Positions 16,557 through 25,307 of a stretch of DNA of 34,478 bases are shown in pieces. This DNA is from Paenibacillus zanthoxyli JH29 (GTDB lineage Bacteria > Bacillota > Bacilli > Paenibacillales > Paenibacillaceae). Each line of letters opens with the position of its first letter. The first letter of the stretch is position 1. Position numbers and translations under genes: made by a program. The stretch is from assembly GCF_000520715.1 (NCBI RefSeq), contig NZ_ASSD01000031.1, positions 1-34,478 of the forward strand, written 5' to 3'. Below the pieces are notes generated by a model. It was not told the DNA's origin. It did not search any database and was given only the letters and a program-made list of their open reading frames with translations.

Positions 16557-16605
16557 GAAGAAAACGGCTGCGCCGTCCTCGCAGGAGGAGGGCATCCGTT
16601 TCTCG
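16557..16605 (+). repeat. copy A of the ACGGCTGCGCCGTCC hairpin repeat
   Basis: Directly after the chemoreceptor stop. AAACGG pairs with CCGTTT near the 3' end, enclosing ACGGC-TGC-GCCGT and CCTC-gca-GGAGG. Similar sequences occur at 7651, 26303 and 33631, all in plus orientation. Confidence 0.5.
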
Positions 16606-16607
16606 TA

Positions 16608-16656
16608 AAAATATAAGACTATCTATATGCGCAAAACCTATAGATTCTTATATTTT
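16608..16656. terminator. A+T-rich hairpin between convergent genes
   Basis: AAAATATAAGA (16608-16618) and TCTTATATTTT (16646-16656) are perfectly complementary over 11 bp, with an inner ATCTATA/TATAGAT pair. Both strands end in T-rich sequence. Confidence 0.55.
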
Positions 16657-16703
16657 GCAAAAGGTCCCGTCCGGCTTCCACCCAGCCTGACGGGACCTTT
16701 TGC
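16657..16703. terminator. bidirectional terminator between chemoreceptor and aminotransferase genes
   Basis: A perfect 15-bp stem (16657-16671 with 16689-16703), extended inward by GGCT/AGCC. TTTT is present within the right arm on both strands, so it can stop both convergent units. Confidence 0.85.
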
Positions 16704-16796
16704 TGTCTAATGCAGACCGGCGACTCCTGCTTTCATCGCCCGCCCCATGCGGAGCGGCACTTCGAATGCCAGCCGCCAAAGTCCGGCGTTTCCCGG

Positions 16797-18050
16797 TTAA
16801 GAGCCAACCGCAGCCGCCCCGGCCTCAATCTCTGCTTCCCCGTGCCTTGGGATTCGGTCCTCCTGAAAGCGGAACGCATGCCCGCCGGAAGACAGGGATG
16901 CCATAAACCGTTCAATCCGCCGCAGCGCCTCGGTCAGTTGGTCTGACGAAGCGGCATAGGAACAGCGTACATGTCCCTCTCCTTCGGGTCCGAACACGGA
17001 ACCGGGTACGACCGCGACGCCGGCCTCATTAAGCAGCCGGTGCGCAAATTGCTCCGAGGTCAGCCCGGTTCCGGCAACCGACGGGAAGGCATAGAAGGCG
17101 CCGTCCGGCATATGGCAGGGCAGGCCAACCGCATTCAGCCCCTCGACGAACAGGGTCCGCCGCGCCTCAAAGGCGGCCTTCATCCGATCTTTTGCCTCCA
17201 GCCCGCTCCGCAGCGATTCGAGGGCGGCAATCTGCCCCGGAACGGGAGCGCACATGGCGGTATACTGGTGGATTTTGAGCATCGCGGAAGACAGTTCGCC
17301 GCTCGCGCAAGAATAGCCTACCCTCCAGCCGGTCATGGCGAACGCTTTGGAGAATCCGCTGATAACAATAGTCCGCTCTTTCATTCCCGGCAGCGCCGCG
17401 ATGCTGAAATGCTGTCCATCGTAAGTCAATTCGGCGTAGACCTCGTCGGAAATGACAAGCAGATTATGCTTAGCGGCAAACTCGGCAATCGGCTCCCAAT
17501 CCCTGCGGGTCATCACCGCGCCGGTCGGATTATTCGGATAATTGACGATGAGCGCCTTGGTGCGCGGGGTAATGCTCCGCCGCAGCGCCTCGGCCGTCAG
17601 CTTGAAGCCTTCTTCCCGCTTCGTTTCCACGGGTAGCACGGTCCCTCCGCTCAGCGTAACCATCGGCGCGTAGGCGACATACCCGGGTGACGGGATGATC
17701 ACCTCGTCTCCCGGTGAAATGACCATTCGCAGCGCGATATCCAGCGCTTCGCTGCTGCCCATCGTGACTATGATCTCCGAACCCGGATCATAGGAAAGCC
17801 CGAAGCCGGTGCTTAAATACCCGGCAATTTCTTGGCGGAGCTCCGGAAGCCCCGCATTCGAGGAGTACCCCGTTTCTCCCCGGTTCAGCGCGGAGATGCA
17901 AGCTTTCCGGACCGATTCCGGCACCCGGAAATCCGGCTCGCCGACTCCGAGTTGAATCAAGCCCTTGTCACCCGAGCATTTTTCAAAAAAAGCCCGAATA
18001 CCCGATGGGGGCAGCTCCCTTACATCCTGACGAATCCATTCACCGGACAT
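16797..18050 (-). CDS. class I/II (fold-type I) PLP aminotransferase, PatA/AspC-like
   Basis: A 417-residue aminotransferase. LIQLGVGEPDF is the N-terminal motif, VNYPNNPTGAV holds Asn175, ISDEVYAEL holds Asp202 and Tyr205, and SGFSKAFAMTGWRVGY holds the PLP lysine, Lys235; the C-terminal Arg is in HVRCSYA. About 30 unusual residues (SGGHAFRFQEDRIPRHGEAE...) extend the usual C-terminus. Substrate specificity is not readable: alanine, aspartate or branched-chain donors are possible. Its start lies 11 nt inside the end of ddl, so the two are translationally coupled, pointing to a role in alanine or cell-wall amino-acid supply. Ribosome site AAAGGGG upstream of ATG 18050. Confidence 0.92.
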   Translation of the reverse strand: MSGEWIRQDVRELPPSGIRAFFEKCSGDKGLIQLGVGEPDFRVPESVRKACISALNRGETGYSSNAGLPELRQEIAGYLSTGFGLSYDPGSEIIVTMGSSEALDIALRMVISPGDEVIIPSPGYVAYAPMVTLSGGTVLPVETKREEGFKLTAEALRRSITPRTKALIVNYPNNPTGAVMTRRDWEPIAEFAAKHNLLVISDEVYAELTYDGQHFSIAALPGMKERTIVISGFSKAFAMTGWRVGYSCASGELSSAMLKIHQYTAMCAPVPGQIAALESLRSGLEAKDRMKAAFEARRTLFVEGLNAVGLPCHMPDGAFYAFPSVAGTGLTSEQFAHRLLNEAGVAVVPGSVFGPEGEGHVRCSYAASSDQLTEALRRIERFMASLSSGGHAFRFQEDRIPRHGEAEIEAGAAAVGS

Positions 18051-18963
18051 GGACAGGCACGCCCCTTTCCTTCAGCGAAACAGCGATGATGGCATCCAGC
18101 AGACCGCTAAATGTCAGCCCGGCGGCCTTGGCGCTTCTAGGCAGCAGGCTGGCGGAGGTCATGCCCGGCAGCGTGTTCACTTCGAGCACGAAGGGAAAGC
18201 CGTCCGATAGAATCATATCGACCCGGGCATATACGGTGCATTTCAGCGTCCGGTAGCAGTCCAGGGCGATCCGCCGCACCTCGCGCTCCAGCTCAGGGGG
18301 CAGAACGGCGACCTGCTCTACCGCTCCGTTCGCGGTATATTTGGCGTCATAGTCGAACCATTCCGCAGCCTTAGGGATGATGCTGATGATCGGCATCGTC
18401 TCTCCGTCCAGAATGGGACAGGTAATCTCCATCCCCCGGATGTAGCGCTCCGCCATAACCGACCGGTCCCAGCGGAAAGCTTCCATTACGGCGGCGCGCA
18501 GCTCATCCGGCTCGTTCACCTTGGTCATGCCGATGCTGGAACCGCCCGAGGAAGGCTTGACGATAACCGGATAGCCGAGCTCCTCCAACGCTTCAGGCGA
18601 AAACTCGTCAATATGGTTCCAGCACAGCCAATCGGCGGTAGGGATGCCGGCTGCGCGGAGCAATCTTTTGGACATATCCTTATCCATGCAGATGGCACTG
18701 GACAGAACGCCGCTCCCCGTATACGGAATGTTCAGCGATTCCAGCACAGCCTGCACGGTTCCATCCTCGCCAAACGCCCCATGCAGCGCCAGCAGCGCAA
18801 GATCGAGGCCACGCACCTTCTCCGCCAGCTCTTCCTTCTTGTTAATGACGACCGGAACAGCCTCATATTTATTAGGGTCCAGCATTTTTAACATCTCCTC
18901 GCCCGTCTTCAGCGAAATTTCTCTTTCCGACGATATGCCGCCCATAATCACGCCAACCTTCAT
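18040..18963 (-). CDS. ddl: D-alanine--D-alanine ligase
   Basis: Joins two D-Ala with ATP to make the dipeptide for UDP-MurNAc-pentapeptide. The 307-residue product has the ATP-grasp layout of the shorter DdlB-type: VGVIMGGISSEREISL at the N-terminus, ALHGAFGEDGTVQ, PYTGSGVLSSAICMDKDMSK, VIVKPSSGGSSIGM (nucleotide loop), FDYDAKYTANG (omega-loop) and FVLEVNTLPGMTSASLLP with the magnesium ligands. The omega-loop begins WFDY, as in ordinary D-Ala-D-Ala ligases of this class; no clear sign of D-Ala-D-Lac or D-Ser specificity. Start ATG 18963 with AAGGAGCG. It lies 47 nt after the MocR regulator and overlaps the aminotransferase by 11 nt. Confidence 0.96.
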   Translation of the reverse strand: MKVGVIMGGISSEREISLKTGEEMLKMLDPNKYEAVPVVINKKEELAEKVRGLDLALLALHGAFGEDGTVQAVLESLNIPYTGSGVLSSAICMDKDMSKRLLRAAGIPTADWLCWNHIDEFSPEALEELGYPVIVKPSSGGSSIGMTKVNEPDELRAAVMEAFRWDRSVMAERYIRGMEITCPILDGETMPIISIIPKAAEWFDYDAKYTANGAVEQVAVLPPELEREVRRIALDCYRTLKCTVYARVDMILSDGFPFVLEVNTLPGMTSASLLPRSAKAAGLTFSGLLDAIIAVSLKERGVPVHVR

Positions 18964-19010
18964 GTCTATCGCTCCTTTTCGTTAACCGGTTCGTCCATGC
19001 TCATACAAGC

Positions 19011-20519
19011 CTATTCATTCTGCGGTCGCCAGCTGCCGCTATTTTTTCCGTGACCATTCATCAGCTCTCTTGCCGCTTCGCCGATGATAGCGATTCCCTT
19101 GCGGATATCCTCATCGGCCACTCTGGAGAACCCAAGACGCAGCGTATTCCCGCCTGTTCCATCCGTATAGAAATTGTCTCCCGGTGTGAAAATCACGCCT
19201 TTATCCGAGCAGGCCGCAAGCAGCTCTCTGGTGTCAAAGCCCTGCTCAAACGCCATGAACAGATGCAGCCCGCCGTCTCCCGACAGGGTGGAATAAGGAA
19301 CAAGTTCGCGGCAGCATGCAAGCGTCCACTCGTATTTCCGCTTATATTCGGCCCGCGCTCTGCGAAGATATTTTTCCAGATTCCCGTTATGCAAATATTG
19401 ATACAGCAGCGATTGGTCAAGCGTCGAGGTATGAATGTTCCTTGCCCGCTTGATGCTCTCGAGAATGCCGATCAGCCGCCGGTCCGCCAGCACCCAGCCC
19501 ACTCTCAGACCCGGAAACAGCACTTTTGAAAAGCTTCCGATATAAATGACGCCATTCCCCGCTCCCGCCATGGCCGCCAGCGGTGCCACATGCGAGCCGG
19601 AGTACCGCAGTTCCTCGTTGAACCCGTCCTCGATGATAGGAATCCGGTAACGGTTCATCAAGGTCATCAGCTCCAGCCTTTTTTGCAGGGAAGTCACAAT
19701 GCCTGTCGGGTTATGGTAGGACGGAACGAGATAGGCGAGATCGTATGCCTCTTCCCCCAGCGCCTGTTCCAGCCCATCGATACTAATGCCGTCCGGCTCC
19801 ATCGCAATGCCCTTGATTTCGAAGCCGTGCAGCTTCAAAATTTTGATCGCCGTATTGTGGGTCGGGTTCTCGCACAGCACGGTTCCGCTTTTCTTTCGGA
19901 TAGCCGACAGTACGATGTCAAAGCCTTCAGTGAAGCCGCTCGTAATCAGCATATCTTTATCCTGAGTATCCACGCCCTTGCGGGCCATATAGTCCATTAA
20001 ATAGTCGATCAGCGGCTTGTAGCCCTTGGCATAGCCGTAATTCAGCAGCACATTTCCCTCCACGGCCATCCGGTCCGAAAAAGCGCGCTTGACGCTGTCC
20101 AGATCGAACAGCTTCTCATCTGGCGCGATGCTCGTAAACGAGATGGTTCCTTTCGCCGCCCGGATGCCGCGCTTCATCAGATCCAGTTCCTCCGCCAGCC
20201 GGGCATATTCGCTTACGCGCTCCGTCCAGTCCAGCTTCCGGCCATCGTCCGCTTCCGGAATACCGGCTGCCCGTACGGGCGACACCGCAGCGGCAAAGCT
20301 GCCCTTGCCCTGCACGGTGTAGGCGAAGCCGTCTTCCTCAAGCTCCGCATAGGCGGAGATGACTGTATTGCGGCTGACGCCGAGCAGCCCGGCCAGTTCT
20401 CTTGTCGCGGGAAGCCGCCGGTCCGCCTGAAGCGCACCTTGGACAATCAGCCGTTTCATATAATCTTTAACCTGGAGATAGACCGGACGGCCCTCCGCAA
20501 GCTTGAAATCATTGAACAT
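19011..20519 (-). CDS. ddlR: MocR-type regulator (GntR winged helix + aminotransferase domain), DdlR-like
   Basis: A 502-residue fusion. Residues about 10-80 form the GntR helix-turn-helix (PVYLQVKDYMKRLIVQG, LPATRELAGLLGVSRNTVI), a linker follows, and the rest is a fold-type I aminotransferase-like effector domain with PSYHNPTGIV and the PLP lysine in GSFSKVLFPGLRVGW (about residue 331). MocR proteins sense PLP adducts with amino acids rather than catalyse transamination. The start is ATG 20519 with GGAGGAG; an upstream in-frame start at 20594 lies inside a terminator hairpin and lacks a ribosome site. Because ddl follows directly, I infer a DdlR-like function (a MocR activator of ddl described in Brevibacillus). 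Lipoate ligase is divergent. Confidence 0.9.
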   Translation of the reverse strand: MFNDFKLAEGRPVYLQVKDYMKRLIVQGALQADRRLPATRELAGLLGVSRNTVISAYAELEEDGFAYTVQGKGSFAAAVSPVRAAGIPEADDGRKLDWTERVSEYARLAEELDLMKRGIRAAKGTISFTSIAPDEKLFDLDSVKRAFSDRMAVEGNVLLNYGYAKGYKPLIDYLMDYMARKGVDTQDKDMLITSGFTEGFDIVLSAIRKKSGTVLCENPTHNTAIKILKLHGFEIKGIAMEPDGISIDGLEQALGEEAYDLAYLVPSYHNPTGIVTSLQKRLELMTLMNRYRIPIIEDGFNEELRYSGSHVAPLAAMAGAGNGVIYIGSFSKVLFPGLRVGWVLADRRLIGILESIKRARNIHTSTLDQSLLYQYLHNGNLEKYLRRARAEYKRKYEWTLACCRELVPYSTLSGDGGLHLFMAFEQGFDTRELLAACSDKGVIFTPGDNFYTDGTGGNTLRLGFSRVADEDIRKGIAIIGEAARELMNGHGKNSGSWRPQNE

Positions 20520-20551
20520 ACGTGTATCTCCTCCACCGTTATCATGGCATA

Positions 20552-20607
20552 TTTGCACAGGCAAAAAAAGAACCGCACACGCGGCGATTTTCACCGGTAG
20601 CGGTTCT
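20552..20607 (-). terminator. intrinsic terminator in the leader of the MocR gene
   Basis: On the minus strand AGAACCGC and its complement GCGGTTCT form a stem whose right arm runs into seven T. It lies 30-90 nt before the MocR start and downstream of a TTGACA at about 20612-20617. Nothing on the minus strand upstream of it encodes a protein, so it is either a leader attenuator or the end of a small RNA. Confidence 0.65.
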
Positions 20608-20703
20608 GGGTGTCAAAAAAGTGATATACCTCATTAATGGATGTTGTGTTATGGTAGGGAAGAAATGAATAGGATGAATTCTTTTTACGACGGAGGTATA
20701 GAC

Positions 20704-21705
20704 ATGCTCTTTATCGATAATTCCGGAATCACGGACCCGGCCATCAATCTGGCCATTGAGGAATACGCGTTAAAATTTCTGTCCATGGACGAGAGCTATT
20801 TGCTGTTTTATATCAACAGCCCGTCCATTATTATCGGCAAGCATCAAAATACAATAGAAGAAATCAATCAGGAGTACGTTAAAGAGCATAATATCAAGGT
20901 TGTACGGCGGTTGTCGGGTGGGGGCGCGGTCTATCATGACCTCGGTAACCTGAACTTCAGCTTCATCACAAAAGATGACGGCGAATCGTTTCATAACTTC
21001 CTGAAATTCACCCAGCCGGTCATTGATTACTTGCAAAGTATGGGTGTTAACGCAGAGCTGAGCGGGCGCAACGATCTTCAGGTCGGGGAGCAAAAAATTT
21101 CCGGAAACGCCCAGTTCTCAACCCGGGGGCGCATGTTCAGCCACGGCACGCTGATGTACAATCTGAATCTGGATGATGTGCAGGCTTCGCTGAATGCGAA
21201 CCCCAAAAAATTCAAGTCCAAGAGCACCAAATCAGTCCGCAGCCGGGTCGCCAATATTAAAGAACTGCTCGGAACGGACATGACGATTGAGGAATTCCGC
21301 GCGGGCCTGCTGCGGTCCATCTTCGGCATGGAGCCGGATGGAGTGCCGCAGTACAAGCTTAATGAGGAGGATTGGGCGCAAATCCATAAGATCTCGGCGG
21401 AGCGGTATCAGAACTGGGATTGGAACTACGGCCAGTCGCCGAAGAGCAATGTGAAGCATGCGGTTAAGTTCCCTGGCGGCATCGTCGATATCCGGATGGA
21501 GCTCAAGGATGGACGGATCGAGGAAATCAAGATTTACGGCGACTTCTTCGGTGTGGGCGATGTAGCTGATGTGGAAGACGCCCTGCGCGGCAAGCGGTAT
21601 GAGCAGGAAGAGGTTCGGCAGGCGCTCTCCCCCCTCGACCTGAAGCATTATTTCGGCCGCATCGAGCCGGAGGATGTTATTGGTTTGATTTTTCTGGAGG
21701 AGTAG
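20704..21705 (+). CDS. lplJ: lipoate--protein ligase
   Basis: Activates free lipoate with ATP and attaches it to the lipoyl domains of 2-oxoacid dehydrogenases and GcvH. The 333-residue protein has the LplA/LplJ layout: SPSIIIGKHQNTIEEIN, the signature VVRRLSGGGAVYHDLGNLNF, GRNDLQVGEQKISGNAQ with the catalytic lysine, and FSHGTLMYNLNL; the C-terminal accessory domain is present (KFPGGIVDIRMELKDGRIEE). Length agrees with B. subtilis LplJ (about 331). The start is ATG 20704 because GGAGG lies 7 nt upstream; an upstream ATG at 20641 lacks such a site. Divergent from the MocR gene, with which it shares a 184-bp control region. Confidence 0.94.
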   Translation: MLFIDNSGITDPAINLAIEEYALKFLSMDESYLLFYINSPSIIIGKHQNTIEEINQEYVKEHNIKVVRRLSGGGAVYHDLGNLNFSFITKDDGESFHNFLKFTQPVIDYLQSMGVNAELSGRNDLQVGEQKISGNAQFSTRGRMFSHGTLMYNLNLDDVQASLNANPKKFKSKSTKSVRSRVANIKELLGTDMTIEEFRAGLLRSIFGMEPDGVPQYKLNEEDWAQIHKISAERYQNWDWNYGQSPKSNVKHAVKFPGGIVDIRMELKDGRIEEIKIYGDFFGVGDVADVEDALRGKRYEQEEVRQALSPLDLKHYFGRIEPEDVIGLIFLEE

Positions 21706-21738
21706 GTCAGCCAGAAACTTCTGGTTGGCCTATTCAGG
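21704..21738. terminator. hairpin between lplJ and the amidase gene
   Basis: AGGTCAGCCAGAA (21704-21716) pairs with TTCTGGTTGGCCT (21719-21731), a stem of up to 13 pairs including two G-U, starting at the lplJ stop. T-runs are weak on both sides. Confidence 0.5.
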
Positions 21739-21755
21739 GTTACGGAGTCAATCCG

Positions 21756-23228
21756 TTAGTTGAATACAGGCTTCTTGCGATGGTTCGTTCTTTGCTCAAA
21801 AGCATATGCTATGCGAATTAGAGTAGGTTCGCTAAATGCTGTTCCAGCAAAAGTAATTCCAAATGGTCTGCCATTCTCTTGATACCCAGCAGGAATAGCA
21901 ATGGACGGATAGCCCGCTCTGGCGCATATGTCCGCTCCAATATAAGCAGGAAACATTATCGCATCTAATTGATAACGTTTTATCGCATAATCGATTCCTT
22001 CGTTCTGAGCAAGATGCAAATCCATTATGGATTCCAGGAGGTAATCTTTATTTTTTAGGGGATCGGTCAGCCTTTCCCGGAATTCCAAAAGATCTTGACC
22101 GTATTTTAGAGCTTTTTCAGCATGCTCCTTATTCCACTCGATTAGCTCGGACAATGAATGGATCGGCATGTGTGCCGGAAGGTGCTGCAGATAATTCTCT
22201 ATTCCATGTTTAAATTCCAGATTTATCTTATTCCACTGCCATGGGCCATGGAACGAGGGAATATCTATCTGTTCCACCACTTCCGCTCCTGCTTTAATCA
22301 AGTCGGAGACTGCCTGATTAAATAGAGCCTCATCATACTCGCCAGATTCCCGCACATGATCGGGCACTTCACAAAAGACTCCGATTCTCGCTCCGTATAA
22401 TCCCTCTCTGTCCAGGAATGCGGTATAGTCCTGCGTGGTAGGACAGCTTTCATTCCGCCAAGTTGCCGGATCTTGCTCATCCCTCCCAACTAATGCGCTA
22501 AGTAGAATTGCCGCATCCGAAACCGTTCTTGCCATCGGCCCGGCTGTATCTTGGGAGTATGAAAAAGGGATAATCCCCGAACGGCTGATTAAACCAACGG
22601 TCGGCTTGATGCCCACGATAGACATTTGTACGGCCGGACTTAGAATGGAAGCAGAGGTTTCTGTACCTATCGCCGCCGCTGCGAGATTCGCCGCAACCGC
22701 AGCCGCCGATCCAGTACTGGACCCGCCTGTGAAAAATTCTCCATAAGGGTGCATGACCTGACCGCCCTTTGAACTGTATCCTGCCCACATGGTGGAGGAA
22801 ACGCCGTTAGCCCATTCTGTCATATTGGTCTTGCCCAAGATGACAGCTCCTGCTTCCCTTAACCGCCGGATCAGAAAAGCATCCTCCGTGCTTACACGCT
22901 GTGCCAATGCTAATGCTCCCGCACTAGTCCGCATCTTGTCTCCGGTTTCGATATTATCCTTCACGAGAATCGGAATTCCATGAAGTGGGCCTCTACTGCC
23001 CTTACGCTGCCGCTCTATATCGAGCGCCTCTGCAATGAAGATGGCATCGGGATTGATTTCCATAATTGCATTGATGTGAGGACCATCCTGATCATACTTT
23101 GCGATACGGGATAAATAACAAAACACTAATTCTCTTGAGGTCGTTTTTCCATGTGCCATCGCGTCTTGTAAATCGAATATGCTTGTTTCTTCCACATCGA
23201 AATTTTTCATTTTAAAAGGATCTTCCAT
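21756..23228 (-). CDS. amidase-signature family hydrolase
   Basis: A 490-residue amidase of the Ser-cisSer-Lys type. Lys90 is in GIPILVKDNIET, Ser170 in TGGSSTGSAAAVA and the nucleophile Ser194 in GTETSASILSPAV; the 24-residue spacing between the two serines matches that of mammalian FAAH. The usual GGSIR around the nucleophile is here SASIL. It hydrolyses amides, but the substrate is unknown; it is not GatA, as the rest lacks the GatA pattern and no gatC/gatB adjoin. The start is ATG 23228 (GGGG 7 nt upstream) rather than GTG 23234. The gene is visibly more A+T-rich than those to its left and may have been acquired with the adjacent galactokinase. Confidence 0.92.
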   Translation of the reverse strand: MEDPFKMKNFDVEETSIFDLQDAMAHGKTTSRELVFCYLSRIAKYDQDGPHINAIMEINPDAIFIAEALDIERQRKGSRGPLHGIPILVKDNIETGDKMRTSAGALALAQRVSTEDAFLIRRLREAGAVILGKTNMTEWANGVSSTMWAGYSSKGGQVMHPYGEFFTGGSSTGSAAAVAANLAAAAIGTETSASILSPAVQMSIVGIKPTVGLISRSGIIPFSYSQDTAGPMARTVSDAAILLSALVGRDEQDPATWRNESCPTTQDYTAFLDREGLYGARIGVFCEVPDHVRESGEYDEALFNQAVSDLIKAGAEVVEQIDIPSFHGPWQWNKINLEFKHGIENYLQHLPAHMPIHSLSELIEWNKEHAEKALKYGQDLLEFRERLTDPLKNKDYLLESIMDLHLAQNEGIDYAIKRYQLDAIMFPAYIGADICARAGYPSIAIPAGYQENGRPFGITFAGTAFSEPTLIRIAYAFEQRTNHRKKPVFN

Positions 23229-23352
23229 ATACACACCCCATCAGTCCCAGTCTTCCAAAATTACGTAGTTAGTAATCCAATAATATCACGATGAGTAACA
23301 TCACAGCAGGATTGAACCAGGGCGTGTATGCAAAGATTTCGCATGAAGCTTA

Positions 23353-24645
23353 TTACAGAAGATTTAAATTTACCGCCCCGTACTTACGTACACGAATATT
23401 ATAAATTTTACCCACACCAAATGAGTTCATATATTCCGTATAGGATGCTGTGGACTCTTTCGGCAGCAATGCCATGATCACACCGGCAAATCCACCTCCA
23501 TGCACGCGGCATGCGCCCTTTCCGATGCTTTTAATGAACCGTTCGGTAAGAGCCAGATGTACCGTTACCCCTTGTGTCTCGGGCGCCGAATTTGAATAGC
23601 AATTTTGCAGCCATTTCCAGGAGGAATTGCCGGATTCATTGACCAGCCTTAGAAACTCATCCACATTATCGTTGTTCAAAGCTTCGACCTGTTGATCCAC
23701 CCGGCTGTTTTCCTCATAAAAATGCAGTGCTCTCAGAAGTGCTCTATCTCCAGGACTCTCCCTGAGTTCCGTAAAATGCTTCAATACCTCTTCTATACTC
23801 AAGTCACGGAGAACCTCTCCTCCAAGATTCTTTGCCACCGCCTTCATTTCAGTAGGGATGGAAGAGTACTCATCACTTAAATCGGCATGATTTGCTCCCG
23901 TAGGAATGATTAACAGCTCATAATTTTTGTCTATGGTTTCAAAGTTCAATGTTTGGATAACCGGAGATTGGCCGTCTTTAAAATCAATTGTAATCAGGCC
24001 GCCGTAACCGCAAGCGATTTGATCCAGAAGGCCCGACTGTTTATTCCATTTCGTATTTTCAGCATATTGGCCTATCTTGGCGCATGTAATAATATCCATT
24101 TCGTTATGGTTATAGAAAAAATTAAGAATTGAACAGATCAGCATTTCAAAAGATGCTGAAGAGCTGACGCCCGCCGCGCTAATAACATCACTCGTTATAC
24201 AAACATTGAACCCGCCAATGCTGTAACCGTACTTTTCAAAACCGTCGAGTACGCCTCTTACAATCGAGTAGGTACCGGAAGCATTCTCAATATCCTCTCT
24301 CCGGGTAAGATCAATCGCAAAATCTTCGCTGTAAGTTATGCTTTTTATGCAGATTTTATTGTCCGTATTCTTCTCCGCAACGCCTATACAGTCCATATTT
24401 ATGCTCGCCGCTATAACTTTTCCCAAATTGTGATCGGTATGATTTCCGCTGATTTCACTGCGGCCAGGCGAACTAAACAGATAGACATCGGTTCCATCAA
24501 ATCTTTTGGTATACTCGTTAACCAGAGAAGTGTATCTGTCGATTTGAGAGGAGAGGGCCTCTTGGCTCTCTCCATAAAGGTCTATTAATCTTTCCTTGAA
24601 CCTCTCCGAATTAAGTAACTGAAATGTATCCGCTATAGATGGCAT
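23353..24645 (-). CDS. galK: galactokinase (GHMP kinase family)
   Basis: Phosphorylates galactose at C1 in the Leloir pathway. The 430-residue product carries the galactokinase signature in variant form (SSPGRSEISGNHTDHNLGKV), the GHMP ATP-binding loop ISAAGVSSSASFEML, and GACRVHGGGFAGVIMALLP near the C-terminus. It is longer than E. coli GalK (about 382) because of an N-terminal extension of some 45 residues, seen in several Firmicute homologues. Start ATG 24645 with AGAGGA 9 nt upstream. It lies 35 nt after the truncated permease gene, the remnant of a sugar-transport operon. No galE, galT or mutarotase is nearby. A+T-rich compared with neighbours. Substrates other than galactose cannot be excluded. 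Confidence 0.9.
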   Translation of the reverse strand: MPSIADTFQLLNSERFKERLIDLYGESQEALSSQIDRYTSLVNEYTKRFDGTDVYLFSSPGRSEISGNHTDHNLGKVIAASINMDCIGVAEKNTDNKICIKSITYSEDFAIDLTRREDIENASGTYSIVRGVLDGFEKYGYSIGGFNVCITSDVISAAGVSSSASFEMLICSILNFFYNHNEMDIITCAKIGQYAENTKWNKQSGLLDQIACGYGGLITIDFKDGQSPVIQTLNFETIDKNYELLIIPTGANHADLSDEYSSIPTEMKAVAKNLGGEVLRDLSIEEVLKHFTELRESPGDRALLRALHFYEENSRVDQQVEALNNDNVDEFLRLVNESGNSSWKWLQNCYSNSAPETQGVTVHLALTERFIKSIGKGACRVHGGGFAGVIMALLPKESTASYTEYMNSFGVGKIYNIRVRKYGAVNLNLL

Positions 24646-24680
24646 TTTGCCATTCCTCTCTCATGGATTATTATGACAAA

Positions 24681-25304
24681 TCATCCTTTTACGGCCGAAC
24701 CGACCGTCATCGCATTCTCCACTTGTTCGCTGAAGAACAGATAGATGATGACCATCGGCAAGCTCGCAATCGTCATGACCGCGCCCATGCCGCCCCAATC
24801 GGTGCTGTATTGCCCCTGGAAGAAGAGCAGACCGAGCGGAAGCGTCTTCATCGCTTCGTCGGAAATCAGAATATAGGCAAGCATGAATTCGTTCCAGTTG
24901 CTTAGGAATTGAAAAATGGCAACGGTCGCGATGGCAGGAGTTACGACAGGCACGATGATCTGGATGAACATCCGGTAAATATTCGCTCCGTCCATGCAGG
25001 CTGATTCCTCCAGTTCGCCGGGGATGCCTTTCATGAAGCCGTAGAAGATCAGGCAAGAGAAGGGCAGACCGATAGCTACATACGGAACGATCAGCGCGCC
25101 GTAAGTATTCGTCAAATGGAAATCACGAACCAGAATGGCAAGAGGAATCATGATGACCTGAAGCGGCATGAACATGCCAATCGTCATATACAATCTGACG
25201 CTCTCGCGGAACTTCCAGCGCATTCTTGCGATGGCGAACGAGAACATCAGGGCCAGCACAATAATCAGCAGCGTGGAAATGGATGAGACGATGTAACACC
25301 GCTT
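24681..25304 (-). pseudogene. carbohydrate ABC transporter permease (MalG type), 5' end missing
   Basis: The frame encodes the C-terminal two thirds of a binding-protein-dependent sugar permease. Transmembrane segments alternate with the EAA loop (EELEESACMDGANIYRMFIQ), which contacts the ATPase, and the end NAMTVGSAVKG is typical of MalG-like proteins. The recognisable sequence begins about YIVSSISTLLIIVLALMFSF (near 25295); a TGA lies at 25305-25307, and the usual first 70-80 residues, including TM1, are absent. The first in-frame start is GTG 25259 inside a membrane helix. No partner permease, binding protein or ATPase lies nearby. I interpret it as the end of a sugar-uptake operon cut by a deletion. 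Confidence 0.8.
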
Positions 25305-25307
25305 TCA

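Noticed and set aside
21756..23228. GatA subunit of the amidotransferase
   Set aside because: The nucleophile context and N-terminus differ from GatA and neither gatC nor gatB is adjacent; a generic amidase-signature enzyme fits better.
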